DNA of 64,000 bases from Aldrovandia affinis (Eukaryota; Chordata; Actinopteri; Notacanthiformes; Halosauridae): the NCBI GenBank assembly GCA_029706075.1, contig JAINUG010000262.1, forward strand, positions 1,009,501-1,073,500. The letters run 5' to 3'. This document shows positions 19,801-32,055 of the stretch, one piece after another. Below the pieces are notes generated by a model that was given only the letters and a program-made list of their open reading frames with translations, searched no databases and had not been told where the DNA came from. A program made the position numbers and the translations under genes. How positions within the stretch are numbered: position 1 is the stretch's first letter; each line of letters begins with the position of its first letter.

Positions 19801-20739
19801 CCCCTCCCCCTGACTGCTGCTGAAGTCCAGGGTGAGTATTGGACTCCGCTCTCCTTCCACTAGCCCTGCCCCCTCCGTTCTAACTGGCTGCGGGAGGGGG
19901 TGGCACTGTGAACCACCCTATACTGTTTGCTCACTACCCAAGTGAAACCATAGATACTCCAGACAAACTAGATACTCCGCTCTTGCATTCTCTCTGCTTA
20001 ACTACAGGAAGTTCTGGTTGGTAACAGGAGTTTCTGGTGCTGAATTACAGTACAGAACGTCCCATCGCCACACTGTTGCACTTGGTCACGCCCCCAATTA
20101 ATCTTCCTAAGAATCATACAATTTGAATGTTTCCACTTCAACGGTTGAGGGACAGAATTAAGACTGAATGAATAAGGAGAGTATCTGAATGATTGAATCT
20201 GTGGTGAGACCAACCGAATGGATGCAAAGCTTTATCAAATGGAAGCATTTTTTTTCGTTGATTTGTGAGTCGATTTGAGTGCTGGGGGTTGATCAGGATC
20301 AGGATTGCTAGCAGGAAGGATGAGACAAAATATTCTATTCTGCTACTCAACCATAAGATCACTAAGCGATTACATGGAAAAGTGTTTTTTAAAATGAACA
20401 GAAATTCTTTTTTTTCCTTATTGGTATTCCTGTAGAGCTTAAAAAAAAAGATTTGTTGTTGATATCATTTTACAACTGAAAATGTGAGATCTGATCTCTT
20501 TGCAGTGAGGCAATATTCACACTAAAAGAACAAGTTTCATAGAGTGTATTGGCAGGAGAAAAGTGTATTATATAAATAGAGCTGTAGAATATTCTTAGAC
20601 TGTATAGAATTAAATGGCTGTTAATGTAGAGCTTTACCTTCAATATGGAAAGTAATTCCAGTGACACTTTTGTCATGTTAATGTAACCAAAATGTAATTT
20701 ACATTAACCCCCCATTGCACTTTGCTTCTTGTCTTCCAG
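19801..20739 (+). other. ube2g1: ube2g1 3' UTR start and a 3' UTR intron
   Basis: A donor CCAGG|GTGAGT lies at 19831/19832, 31 bases after the stop, and an acceptor GTCTTCCAG ends at 20739. This implies an intron in the 3' UTR, as expected for a UBE2G1 gene with a non-coding last exon. Inference from splice motifs only. Confidence 0.6.
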
Positions 20740-22110
20740 CGAGGATTCAAGAGGAAATGAAGGTTCTGAGGAAAAAAGCTGTAACTGCGCACCCTCCTAT
20801 AGTGGATCCGGGGATGAAGAACTGAAAAGTTCATGAAAGGTCATGTGTTTGGGTTGAATATAAGAAACTCGCCAACCCGATAACTTCAGATTACCTTCCT
20901 GGAAGGGGATATTTTAATTTATTTTAAAGATTATTCGTTATTAATAGGGTAATATAATGTATGTTATTGGCTGATGTACGTCCCAAACTCGGAAGTTCTG
21001 GCTTTAATCTGAGGTAGAATGTGTCTTCTGTACCCATGAGCTGCCTTCCAACTACGCAAACCAATTAAAAAACAATTTACTGTTGGCTTTACATTCACGA
21101 TGAACGCTTGCGGACGTGGGCTATGTCTCGGACGTTTTGTGCGGTGAACAGAAATGATGACGAGATGCAATCAATGTGTTAAACATAATTTTGAAGACCG
21201 GCAAGCCCAAAATTAGTCAAGGGTGATGTGGTATTTTTGTAATGTGGTTCAAAACAGAAAATTACACTTTATGGAATGTAGGTTTGTATGGATACAGACG
21301 GTGATCATTTATAAGACGTAATGAATGCAGCTTTCTAGCTACTGTACATTATATTAGCTCGATGTGTAGCTTGTTCAGACTGAAGCTACAGTAGCAAATA
21401 TTTACATGGCTTTTGTGGCATTGCATCCCCCCAGTTGGCTAGCAGCTAACCTAGTGTGTGTGTGTGGATCTGGTTTAAACCATCCGATGCTAACGATAAC
21501 CATTTACATTTGTTAGTATAAACACACCCCACCTGTTTGTGTATTGGCTTGTAAGAAACATGTGCCGTGTAGTTGTTCAACGAACACTGTTTGGAGCTGC
21601 AGAATTTTGCAGGAATGTTTTTAGCACCTGATGGACCGTCGTCTTGATTTTTCATGGGAAATGTCAGTCTGTCTTTCCTGCAACCCACGTATGCTGTGAG
21701 TTCTTCCTCTTCATGCGACTCGCACTTTCTCCGGGGTTTTCCGCTCCCTGCCTGATTATGCCGCGATCATGATTGTTCTCCTGTAACCAAGGAAACTATT
21801 TCTGATGATGTCATGTATGCGTGGGGATATTTTCATTCAGTTTTTGGACTTCTTTTTTGATGGTGAAAAGGGAGAAGAATATTTTATACCTTTAAAATAT
21901 GAAGCTGTACAACATTTTCTGTGTACGTAAGTATTGTGTATGTCACTGTAAAAATGTCTGGATTTAGACTTAAGACTGAGTAGTTGGATTTTCTTTTGGT
22001 GTGGTTGATTTTATTTTTCATGAATGTTTCTCTGTTAGAGCGCACATTGCCTGCGCGTGCTTCACTGTTCTTTTAAATTTGAATGGTGTGTCCGTTATGA
22101 GCTCATTAAA
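20740..22110 (+). other. ube2g1: ube2g1 non-coding last exon with ATTAAA signal
   Basis: Exon start follows the acceptor at 20739. No open frame of note. ATTAAA at 22105-22110 is a candidate polyadenylation signal; the true end could be earlier. Confidence 0.5.
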
Positions 22111-22198
22111 GTTTACTGTGTTACGTTTCCTTTTTTAGATCCATGTGGTGTAATAGTTTTCCTAATTTTCGTTCTGCAGGGCCTATATTACACTAAAT

Positions 22199-22384
22199 CA
22201 GTGGTTCCCAACCCTCTCCTCATGAACCCACAGCCAGTCCATTCAATTCCACCACCAGCATACCTGATTCAACTAGTTAACTACTCAATTAGAATTGATT
22301 GGTTGAATCAGGTGTGTTGGTGGTGAAATTTAACAAATGCATAGACTGGCTGGGGGTTTGTGAGGAGAGGGTTGGGAACCACTG
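22199..22384. mobile_element. hAT-type MITE, 186 bases
   Basis: Ends are long inverted repeats, starting CAGTGGTTCCCAACCCTCTC and ending in its complement. It is flanked by imperfect 8-base duplications, CACTAAAT (22191-22198) and TGCTAAAT (22385-22392). CAGTG ends plus an 8-base duplication are typical of hAT. No coding capacity. Confidence 0.85.
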
Positions 22385-22424
22385 TGCTAAATCAAACAAA
22401 AGTGGTAAAAAGCTGATAGCCTTG

Positions 22425-22735
22425 GTTCCTGAGTCAGTAGAGGGTGCTAACCACAGCTGCAAACGACCCTACAGTCTGGACGTAACGGGTTCAAGTATAC
22501 CCGTGCTGTGTCATTACCACTATGACCGGGAATACACAGCGGAAAGACACAATTGGTGTCCCGCCAGGGGTAGGGACTGTTTCGGTTGGAGTTACTTGGG
22601 TTTCTGCCAAGTTGTCATCAGTGTGAGAAATAACCAACCTTTTTGGGGAGAACGACAGCAGTGCTCTATGGGGTGTGGGTGGCACAGAGGTGAATTTGAA
22701 TTTCATAATTGGTGATTCAAAATTGGTGTTTGTGT
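22425..22735 (+). repeat. SINE-like dispersed repeat fragment
   Basis: A tRNA-like segment (GTAACGGGTTCAAGTATACC resembles a B box) is followed by an anonymous body containing ACAATTGGTGTCCCGCC and TTTTTGGGGAGAA. Boundaries are not defined. Confidence 0.4.
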
Positions 22736-22924
22736 TAAAAAACTGCTGTTAAAAAAGCTGTTGCTTTTTGCCATGTCAGATGTTTCTAGGAATTGTCAAT
22801 CAGGTCACATGGTGAATATAATAAACCAGGGTGTTGTGTAGATTCATGGAATCAAAATGGATTTAATTAGGATTTCTTGCCACTAATAAACACCTACTCT
22901 GTCAAATAAAATAATCAACTTACA

Positions 22925-23660
22925 ATTTATTTTATAAGTATTCACACCTTTTGCAAAGGTGCACTTAAACTGGTGCAATCTCTTCAGAAGTCACCCATCT
23001 GTGAGGTCCCACATTTGGTTAGTGCATCATTCTGAAGACCAAATACAAATCTGAGAAAAAGTTCAAAAGCATCAATGGGGAAGGATATAAGATTTACAAA
23101 ATGTTGAATATCCCCTAGAGCATCGTTAAATTCCTCAAAGAAATCGAGAGAAAATGGTACAACAGAATTTGCCTAGAATTGGCCGTCCTCCAAAAAAACA
23201 GTATCAGTGCGAGAAGGGCACTTGTTAGGGAAGCCTATAACTAGTCTTTCATGGCAGATATGGGAGAAACTGCTTCGATAGCGCTTCCTAAATCTGCAGT
23301 TTCTAGGAGGGTGGCAAAAATAAACCATTGCTGAATACATGCATGAAATCTCGCCTAGAGTTTGCTAGAAGGCATGTGGGAAACTCAAACCAAGGGGAGG
23401 AAGATTTAACTTTTTGGCCTCAATGTTAGGCGTAAGCCTAACACCACGCATCACCCCGCAAACACTATCCTTACTTGGAAACATGGTGGAGGGAGCCTAA
23501 TGGAGCAAGATATAGACAGACCTTGGAGGAAAACCGACTGCAGTCTGCAAGAAACCTGGTACCCTGGAGAAGATTTATATTCCAGCAGGACAATGACCTA
23601 AAGCATACAGCAAAAGCCACATGGAGTGGTTTAAAAACACACAAATCGCATCCACCTTAT
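22925..23660 (+). mobile_element. Decayed Tc1/mariner transposon
   Basis: Order and wording match fish Tc1 elements: a 5' end with TATTCACACCTTTTGCAAAG, a paired-like helix region around 23100-23240, then HGG (23480s) and near 23590 the catalytic block [13 protein letters not shown]. All is broken by stops. No transposition-competent frame remains. The relic abuts the 3' side of arpc3. Confidence 0.8.
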
Positions 23661-23680
23661 AAAAAAGGAAAACATTCCTT

Positions 23681-23686
23681 TTTATT
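23681..23686 (-). terminator. arpc3: Candidate arpc3 polyadenylation signal (AATAAA on minus strand)
   Basis: TTTATT on the plus strand, about 325 bases 3' of the arpc3 stop codon. It lies at the edge of the Tc1 relic. Use is inferred. Confidence 0.45.
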
Positions 23687-24009
23687 GCAGCAAATGAAAA
23701 CCAGGAATGGTCATACCATCATCAGTTATAAACACAAAAATACCATTTAAACAGCTTTGTTTGGAGGGAGGGGGGCAGAATTTAAAAACGTTTCCATTTT
23801 AAAAGCAGTTGATGGACCTGCCGGTAGAGCATACATCTTTAATAAAATCTGGCCATTAGGAGAGAGACATGAAGCTGGCCAAATTCACAGGGCCTCTCTG
23901 GACTACTGTCCATGAAGTGACAGCTGCTAAACTGTGAGGGTGTCTCGCTCACATCCCAGCAGAACAAACGCCTCGCAGCCAAAACCATCCAGAAATCCTG
24001 AGTAGCAGC

Positions 24010-27000
24010 CTACTGCCCTGGAGCGGAGAGACTCTTGTTCATGAACTGCCTCTTCACAAAGCAGACCCACCACTGCAAGAGAACAACAGGCCAGTCAGAG
24101 CGCCAAGCTTTCACCTGGGAGAGACCGACTGCTCATTTGAACCACAAATCCAAAGGTCTGATTAGCACAACCTAGTTTGTGTATTGTTAAACTCTCCCCA
24201 GAAAGGTATTGAATGAATTCAGCAACTCAGCTATTCTGTAATGTACAGATGTCTGGAACTTTTAATCAGTCACTTTAAACTGTACTTTTGGGAGTTTTAA
24301 TCACCATCGTGTTGATCTATGTGTATGTGTGTAGGTTTGTGTGTGTGTGTGCGTGAGTGATTGAGTGTGTGTGAGTGTGTATTTGTGAGTCGGGCAGCAC
24401 ATCACCTTGCTGGGCTTATCAGTCTGGGGATCGAAAACCCGGTCGCAGAGCCGGAGGCCGGTTTCCTGTCGGATCTGCTGCAGGTAGCCCCTCATTGTCT
24501 CTGTGGGCGGAGCACAGATCACACAGGGTTAGCGGGGCCACGACATGTGAGAGAGTGCCAGCACTGTGGACTGGATAAAACCTGCTGGTGCAGTGATGTC
24601 ACTGCAGGTCAGTACCATCAAAGATACTGGATTAAGATAATGGCTCACAGCATTGGCTATGAATGGGGCGCAGTGTCCGCAAATCATAATCAGACTGTAG
24701 CCAATCTGGGAACTCACTACACATGCGTTGAGAGTTTGCTCTTAATCTAGTAAAGATCCGCCCTTTGCGAGCTGAACAGCATGTTTATTCAAGCTTCGTT
24801 TTAGCTGGTGGCTGCTTCAATCCCTATGGAAGTTAAATATCAACGAACTTCATAAATACAGTGTTATAACAGCGGTAGTGTCATATGAAATTATTTTTTA
24901 CAAACATTGTGATCATCAACTTAGCCTTTTAAGCAGTATATTGTCTGAAATGCATAGCCATTATAAAAAACTTCAAACAAATAAGCCCCCTTGAATCTGC
25001 CCCTCCCATGCAAGTGCCCCTGCTCCTTTCCTGTCCCCCTCCCAATGCTCCTCCTCCTATGTGTGACTCTGCACACTCTGGACCCTCCCCTCTGAGCCTC
25101 ACCCACTATTGCCCCTCCCCTCTGGCCCCTCCACCTGCAGCTCCTCACCATCCTCCTGTTTGTTGGTGGGCTTGGCGTACATGGCGTTGAGGGGGAATCC
25201 TGGCTCTCCAGGGATGGGGAAGCTAGTGATTCCCAGAGTGTACATCATCTCCTTGACCCCTGGAGCCCAATGACCCCTGGAGCTGCACACACAACACACA
25301 CACCACCAGAGGACAGACAGACACACAGATACACAGATACACACAGACACACACACACAGACACACGAGCTGCAATACAAGTGACACAGAACGTAGGTAT
25401 ACATACACACTGACACATACAGTGTACACTGGAATTGCAGGAAGGAAATACTTTGAGTCATGAACTCCTAAATATCCTGTGTAACAGACAAAATAATTAG
25501 ATTTGGCAGATTTTCTGTGACTTTTCTGGGACAAATGGATCCTTACATGATTATCTGGGGTGAAAATATTCCCAGGGATTTTAAAGGACAATATGAACCC
25601 TGGTTAAGGGCTGCAATATCGACCGTGTCAGATTGACCATGGTCGGTCTGCACATACCTTCTGTAGCTTTTTGAGGCATTCCGAAATGTACAGAGTGACG
25701 TAAATCAATGTTCTGTCCGCTTCATTCTGCAAGAAAAAAATTGTATATACAAAAAATGAAGAACTAAGCATTAAGCATTAAGTATTAATAAATGATTAAA
25801 ACATTTCTTCCAAGGGAGGCCTTGGGTGGCGTAACGGTCAAAGCATTTGCGCGGAATGCAAGTTTCCCACTGCCTCCGTGGTTTGAAACCAGACAGTGCC
25901 AGTCCGGCCCTTGGCGTTTGGCTGTCTACCCCAGAGAGAGGGGGAGGAGGAGAGAGGGAGGGCTGGCACGAGCTCACCAAGGAGCGGTAGGGTGACCTTG
26001 TAAACATAGTTGAGGGAGTTCCATCTCGGAGGAGGCGAATATTGCCTCAAGGTATTAGCTTGCCCTGTGGAGGCGGGTGGCAAGTTTGTGGGGGAGGGTA
26101 AATAAAAAGAAAGAGGGTATAATTGGCTACCAAATTGGGAGAAAAATGGGAAAACCCAACAAAAAAATAAATTTCTTCCAAACTGAAAACGGTGTAGACA
26201 TTCTTCACCAAAGTACTGATCCTAGATCAGTGTCCACCTTTAATTCAAAATGATTGGGGTTGAGATTAACGGTGGATGAGCTGATCCTGACTCAGTCTAA
26301 AGTGACTGAGGTTTCAATTTGAACAGGTACTAACACTGTGTCAGCATGCCCCCAGGACCAGGGTTGGGAAATGCTGAACAGGAGCAAACCAGCAAGGTAT
26401 GAGAGGCTCGCGTGCAGGCCTGGACCTGTGCGAAAACTCTCTTCCTCTTTAACATGAAATTCTAGAAGCACTGAGTTTAGGAAGCGCATTGTACGGAGGC
26501 GATACGTGGCAACCCGATACACTAAAAACTCGGGTATACTTCCGTCACTCTCCTAAAACAAAGAAGCCTTCTCTCACCTTGATTTCGTAGTTCTTGAAGA
26601 AGACGTTGGCTTTGAAGTAGTAGATGGCCTCGTCGATGACGTCTGTATCTTTGGCTGAAAACAACAACAAGGAAAACAAGACAGAACAGGCATTCAGCAC
26701 AACAGGAAACCGCATCTGACATTTCCATACAAGGAATCCGATAGAAAACACATCCTGAAACTGCTTTTTCTTGGCTTCTCCAAACAATAACATAGTGCCA
26801 CTTATTCACTTATCAAAAAAGACGGGGTATAACTATAGCATACAGGATGTAAGTTAGGAAACGTATCAGCAAAAAATATTTTTTTAAAGGCACTTACAAA
26901 AATAGTTTATCAGGGGGAAATCATTGCAAAACACAAACGTTATTTTGACAGCGTTACTAGGCGATGAAATCGGAGTATTGTACACGTTTAAACACGGGTG

Positions 27001-27481
27001 ATGCACTTACTCTCTTTTGGAGCAGGGCCCTTAAATTGCGTTTTCAGGGGCAGCAGCGCCATGTTCCCCACCATTTTGGTGTCGGAATCCATCAAACCAG
27101 AGTGGTAAGCCTGCAAAAAACGAGAAGTATCTGTTTATGAAGCGACTCCATCAGCTCAACAGCGTTTTTTCAAACAGATACAGTTGGACTACACTCCACG
27201 CCTTTAGCAAGCCAGCCTTCTACTTGTACGTTGTAAACTGTATGCAAGACTAATGTAACAAACGAAATATTTGATGTAGCTGGCTATCTGAGTGCAGAAT
27301 TACATTTTTTTAAAAGGGCCGAAAGACACTTCCTTCCACAGCTAGATTAGCTAACTAGCTAGTTTGCGGTGTGGGCAGTTCACTGTACTGGGTGCATCTC
27401 TGCTACATCATTCAATCTACAACACATCGTTAAAGTCAGTTCAATAAATGAACATGTCTTTATGTTTTAACTTACCGGCAT
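24010..27481 (-). CDS. arpc3: Actin-related protein 2/3 complex subunit 3 (p21-Arc)
   Basis: Subunit of the Arp2/3 complex that nucleates branched actin. Seven coding exons on the minus strand: 27476-27481 (only ATG CCG), 27011-27110, 26578-26654, 25658-25726, 25149 to about 25285, 24406-24500, 24010-24072. Visible blocks are [98 protein letters not shown] and [20 protein letters not shown]-stop. The total is close to the family's 178 residues. Exon 5 is odd: reading upstream in frame gives KEMM and then [10 protein letters not shown], but no AG lies where the K/C junction should be, because a GT repeat stands there. A 12-base block is also tandemly repeated. The exon 5 acceptor is therefore uncertain. 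Neighbour order matches human 12q24.11. Confidence 0.92.
25814..26170 (+). mobile_element. tRNA-derived SINE in an arpc3 intron
   Basis: The head has GTGGCGTAACGGTCAAAGCA (A-box-like) and GGTTTGAAACC (B-box-like). The tail is GGCTACCAAATTGGGAGAAA. It is flanked by an 11-base duplication ATTTCTTCCAA at 25803-25813 and 26171-26181. It lies in the intron between arpc3 exons 3 and 4, antisense to the gene. Confidence 0.9.
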
Positions 27482-27999
27482 GCTGTATGTTGTGTTCCAG
27501 CCAATTATTCACAGGCAAAATAGTACTGTCAGTGCTGCCGGCCGCTGCTTCCTGTCCCACCTAACACTGACTGCGCGAGACTACAGGAAGTGCTAAATCG
27601 GGTAGTCTGTATTTGCAGTAAAATATCCACAAGGCGGCGATATTGCCTTTTTAAAATGATTATTTACAACAAAATTGACATGCATATACATAATGTGTAT
27701 TGAGAGAAACAATTTCAGTTTAGAATACCTAACAAAAAGTATAAAATATATTGTGCCAATACTGTTCCAACACTGTATGACAAGGCATTGTTGGTTGCAT
27801 GGTTGCTAATGTCTCCTCTATGCAATTGATTGGTTTAATGTGATTATGATCATTATTGAATTATTGAATTATTATGATTATTATTGATATTGATTATTAT
27901 CTTGTTATGATCTCTAACATTGTATTTAATTGCAGTTGTAAATGCTTTTTAAACATTTGTCATGATCATGACAGAGTCATATATTAATATATTCAGTCA
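27482..27999. other. arpc3 promoter region and flank
   Basis: Upstream of the arpc3 ATG the sequence is moderately GC-rich for about 100 bases (27500-27600), then AT-rich with TTATTATGAT repeats. No TATA box is evident. Confidence 0.45.
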
Positions 28000-28001
28000 T
28001 A

Positions 28002-29245
28002 CACTGCCCGTCCCAAAAAAAAGTCACACACTAATATTTAGTTGGACCACCTTTAGCTTTGATTACGGCACGCATTCGCCGTGGCATCGTTTAGATAAGC
28101 TTCTGCAATGTCACAACATTTATTTCCGTCCAGAGTTGCATACATTTTTCGCCAAGATCTTGTATTGATGATGGGAGAGTCGGACCGCTGCGCAGTCTTC
28201 TCCAGCACATCCCAAAGATTCTCAATGGGGTTAAGGTCTGGAGTCTGTGGTGACCAATCCATGTGTGAAAATGATGTCTCATGCTCCCTGAACCACTCTT
28301 TCACAATTTGAGCTCGATGAATCGTGGCATTGTCATTTTGGAATATGCCCGTGCCATCAGGGAAGAAAAAATCCATTGATGGAAAAACCTGGTCATTCAG
28401 TATATTCAGGTAGTCAGCTGACCTCATTCTTTGGGCACATAACATTGCTGAACCTAGACCTGACCAACTGCAGCAACCCCAGATCATAACACTGCCCCCA
28501 CAGGCTTGTACGGTAGGCACTAGGCATAATGGGTGCATCACTTCATCCGCCTCTCTTCTTACCCTGATGCGCCCATCACTCTGGAACAGGGTAAATCTGG
28601 ACTCATCAGACCACATGACCTTCTTCCATTGCTCCAGAGTCCAATCTTTATGGTCCCTAGCAAATTGAAGCCTTTTTTTCCGATTAGCCTCACTGACAAG
28701 TGGTTTTCTTAAGGCTACACAGCTGTTTAATCCCAATCCCTTGAGTTCCCTTCGCATTGCGCATGTGGAAATGCTCTTACTTTCACTATTAAACATAGCC
28801 GTTAAGTTCTACTGTAGATTTTTTACGATATGATTTCACCAAACGTTTAGGTGATCGCTGATCACGATCATTCAAGATTTTTTCCAACAACATTTCTTCC
28901 TCGAAGATGATGGTTCACCACTATCCTTCCAGGTTTTAATAATGCGTTGGACAGTTCTTAGCCCAATTTTAGTAGTTTCAGCAATCTCCTTAGTTGTTTT
29001 CTTTGCTTGATGCAGGCCAATAATTTAACACTTGTGAAACAGATTAACATATTTTCCACGACCACAGGATATGTCTTCCGACATGGTTGTTTAAGAAATG
29101 AGAAGCTACTCACTGCATCAGTTAGGGTTAAATAACTTGTTGCCAGCAAAAACATATTAATCACTGCAGTAATTATCCAATGGAAGGCTCTTACCTATTT
29201 GCTTAGTTAAATCCAGGTGGTGACTTTTTTTTTGGTCAGGCAGTG
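28002..29245 (-). mobile_element. Tc1-family DNA transposon with both ends and TA duplications
   Basis: Bounded by TA at 28000-28001 and 29246-29247. Ends are CACTGCCCGTCCC and the complement of CACTGCCTGACC. The transposase reads on the minus strand. A 247-residue open stretch (28053-28796) contains [34 protein letters not shown] and [10 protein letters not shown], which hold the first Asp, second Asp and Glu of the DD34E triad. The N-terminal DNA-binding part (about 28800-29165) is broken by stops and frame shifts, so the copy is inactive in cis. Confidence 0.93.
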
Positions 29246-29249
29246 TATG

Positions 29250-29570
29250 TTCATGCAGCTATACATTTCAGCAAAAGCAAGTGTAGCATTACAACTTTCT
29301 TGGTTAGAGGCATTTGTAGAAGATATTAAGGCTTGGATGACTTACAATTTTCAGCTTATAAATTCAGATAAAACTTAAATGCTGGTTTTAGGTTCCCAGA
29401 AATAAGGGAGAAATGGTCAAACCCTACATTGAATCTTGACAGTTGCTTAGTTGTGCCAAATATGACCTTGAAAGACCTTGGTGTCACTATTCACCTTGAT
29501 CTTACTTTTGACATTCATATTAAAAATATTTCTAGTGACATTCTTTCACTTCTGGAATTTTGCTAAAATT
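29250..29570 (+). mobile_element. L2/CR1-type LINE reverse transcriptase fragment
   Basis: Reads MQLYISAK, then WMTYNFQLINSDKT, which is the region just after the YADD box of L2-like RTs, with stops and shifts. Only this piece is left; it directly abuts the right end of the Tc1 element. Confidence 0.65.
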
Positions 29571-29983
29571 AGGGATCACTAAGGGATACAGAGAAATTGA
29601 TACATGTAGATGTGTACCAGTGTACATGTGTCTGCACAGTTTATGTACGGGTGTGTGTGTAGTTTCTGGATAGGAGGCAACAGGTAAAACCTAGACTGGA
29701 AGATGAGTGAAACCTCACATGTCCTCAAGTCAAACACAATATATCCCAGTTCCAGAACGGACAAGTTTGCATTTGTTCCTGAACTGTTTCACAAAATAAT
29801 GCAAAATAACTTTGCAGGATACATTTATTTTTTAATTGAATATAATCCATAATCCTTCTTTAGTAGTTTAGTCATTTTTGTGTCTCATTGGAATCAAGGT
29901 CCTGTGAGAGATTGGAGTTAGTGAGGTTTAAGAACAAAAATCGATTAGCATATAGATTAGCATTCTTAGTTCCAGACATTTTT

Positions 29984-30092
29984 TTAAAGGAAGGCTCCAA
30001 AGTCAGTTTTCCCTTCGAGCTCTGCGTGTTTACAGATTGCGGGAGGGAAAAAGACGTGGGGGTTGTCAATTCTATGCAGAATGTTGTTAAAG
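29984..30092 (-). pseudogene. Orphan last exon of an ependymin paralogue
   Basis: Starts after an intact acceptor (TTCAATTCCCAG) and reads FNNILHRIDNPHVFFPPAICK to KTDFGAFL-stop. It is nearly identical to exon 6 of the functional ependymin gene at 42937-43048, with a 3-base deletion (one Phe lost) and several substitutions. No other ependymin exon is next to it, so it cannot make a full protein. Confidence 0.88.
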
Positions 30093-30599
30093 CTGGGAAT
30101 TGAAAGAAAAAAGGTTGTGAGCAAACTTTACAATAAGGCATAGGAATGACAAGGACAGTTTGTTCTGTTCCACTATTGCTGTTATACAGCACAATCATAG
30201 CTCATTCAGAAATGTATATTTTATGGTTTTACTGCTGGGATTAACATTTCAGGTACATTAACCAGCTAAAGATTTGATTGCATAAGGGTAAGCCTCCTAG
30301 GCTTGCTTATGGACAAGCCCAATGCACTTTGGTCACTACAGCAATATGGCACATGAGGTGCATAAAAGTTAATTATGTTCAACTTTATAAAGGACTAAAC
30401 CTCAGAATTTGATTAAGTCCATAGTTCTGGAAAATGTTAATAACTGGTCTAAATATGGTTTAAACTATATTTGCACCAATTTTATCCCACACCTTGGTTG
30501 TATTTTAAAAAAAAGTATTCTCATATGCAAATGATTGAATTTAGTTTTAGCTGCATGCAATATGTGGGGCTTAGAAGAATAACGAGATAAAACTTTTCT

Positions 30600-31190
30600 T
30601 TCCCCTCACAAGGACCCTTCGGATATCCCTGTCTTGGTGACTGTGTTGCATGGTACACACACAGCCAGGGGAGCCTCCGACAGATGTGAGACTTGGCAGA
30701 GCAAACTTATTTTTACCATACAGCTCAAGTACTGTGCACTCCAGCCGACGATTGGGATTGCACATGGTGATCTTAGGCTTGTGTGTGGCAGCTCGGCCAG
30801 GGAAATCCATTTCATGAAGCTCCCGACTAACAGTTCTTGTACTAACGTTCTTTCCAGAGACAGTTTGGAACTCGGTAGTGAGTGTTGCAACCGAGGACAG
30901 GCGATTTTTACGCGTTACGCGCTTCAGCACTCGGTGGTCCTGTTCTGTGAGCTTGTGTGGCTTACCACTTCGCGGCTGAGTGGTAGGCCAAGGAAACGGA
31001 GAGCACATTCAGTTGAAAATGTGTGAGATACTACAGGTGTGGTGTGAGAACATGTGAAACTGGGGAATGGCATGAGACTCAAGCTCAATGTGTGCCATTC
31101 AGGGACATTTGTGTGTGTCTCTGTAACTCTGTCTAACACCGGAGTGTCATTGCGTTGAACTGAAACTGTATCAGTACATTGTACTAATTC
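30600..31190 (-). mobile_element. Tc1-family transposon fragment (N-terminal transposase half)
   Basis: Minus-strand open frame 30571-31008 has a helix-turn-helix transposase N-terminus: GKPHKLTEQDHRVLKRV, then VSTRTVSRELHEM and AATHKPKITM. The catalytic domain is missing. Flanking parts of the same element are split to either side of the ependymin gene at 37.1-37.3 kb and 42.3-42.5 kb. Confidence 0.8.
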
Positions 31191-31290
31191 TAGACATCAT
31201 ATTTATTACTTTCACATGGTAACTACAGAGACACAAACTGCTCACAAACAGATACATTAAATCACCAGCCCACTTTGGACTTGGTTCATG

Positions 31291-32007
31291 TGACCCTAAC
31301 AGAAAATAATTTAGTATGTTTTTCATGCCTTAATTATATAACATTTATGGAAGCAAAATGTTATACAATTATATGCCAAACAAAAATGTAATCATTTCCT
31401 GATGCGACTTAGCAAGGGCCAAGTTGATTTATTTAATGTCTTTATTCCTATTCAGGAATTTGTTGCACATTAACACATAGAACAACTAGACTAGACTAGA
31501 CTAGATTAAGAAAAAAATGTTAGTTTCATCTTACATTGAAATGCACACCATTACGCACAAAACACATATATGTCCATCAAATAAGACACTGCACAAATAA
31601 AATAATGTTAGAGATATGTATTGTTTTGTCAGAAACGTGAGGTAGAGAGCAAAAATGACATCTTTGAAATAGGTTTTTTGGCAAAGAGATCTCCTACGTT
31701 GCTTCCACAATAGGGGTGTGTTGCTGAGGCAGGCATAGCTAGCAAGTAAGTATCATTAGCAAACATTTTAGTAGCTAGCAAGTAAGTAACATTAGCAAAC
31801 ATTTTACAGACATTGATTTGCTCATAGTCATTTGCTCATTTGGGGGGGGGGGGCATCTCAGCAAATAAGCCCATTAAAGAGCATTCAAGGCTTCAGTATA
31901 AAAGTTTGTTGGTAAAACCTTTCTTACCTGTAAAATGTGTAAAAAGTGTGGTAGATTATATGTCTTTCCATCTGAAATAGAAGATGCCAAGGGCGAACTC
32001 TAATGTT
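31291..32007. other. Intergenic, small tandem duplications only
   Basis: Contains a CTAGA run (about 31488-31506), a direct 35-base duplication with AGCTAGCAAGTAAGTA (31738-31808) and a G run (about 31842-31853). No coding similarity. Confidence 0.6.
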
Positions 32008-32015
32008 ACCAATAT

Positions 32016-32024
32016 GTATTTTTA

Positions 32025-32055
<31 letters not shown>

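Larger units (their letters stand above)
29610..31290 (-). repeat. Inverted, internally deleted duplicate of the ependymin locus
   Basis: On the minus strand this segment matches the ependymin neighbourhood: 31290-30985 pairs with 37015-37318, and about 30760-29610 pairs with 42300-43510. Ependymin exons 1-5 and most introns (37.3-42.3 kb) are absent here. At the join this copy instead has an uninterrupted Tc1 transposase segment. Confidence 0.85.

Noticed and set aside
28053-28796. A 247-codon host gene
   Set aside because: It is the catalytic part of a Tc1 transposase bounded by TIRs and TA duplications.
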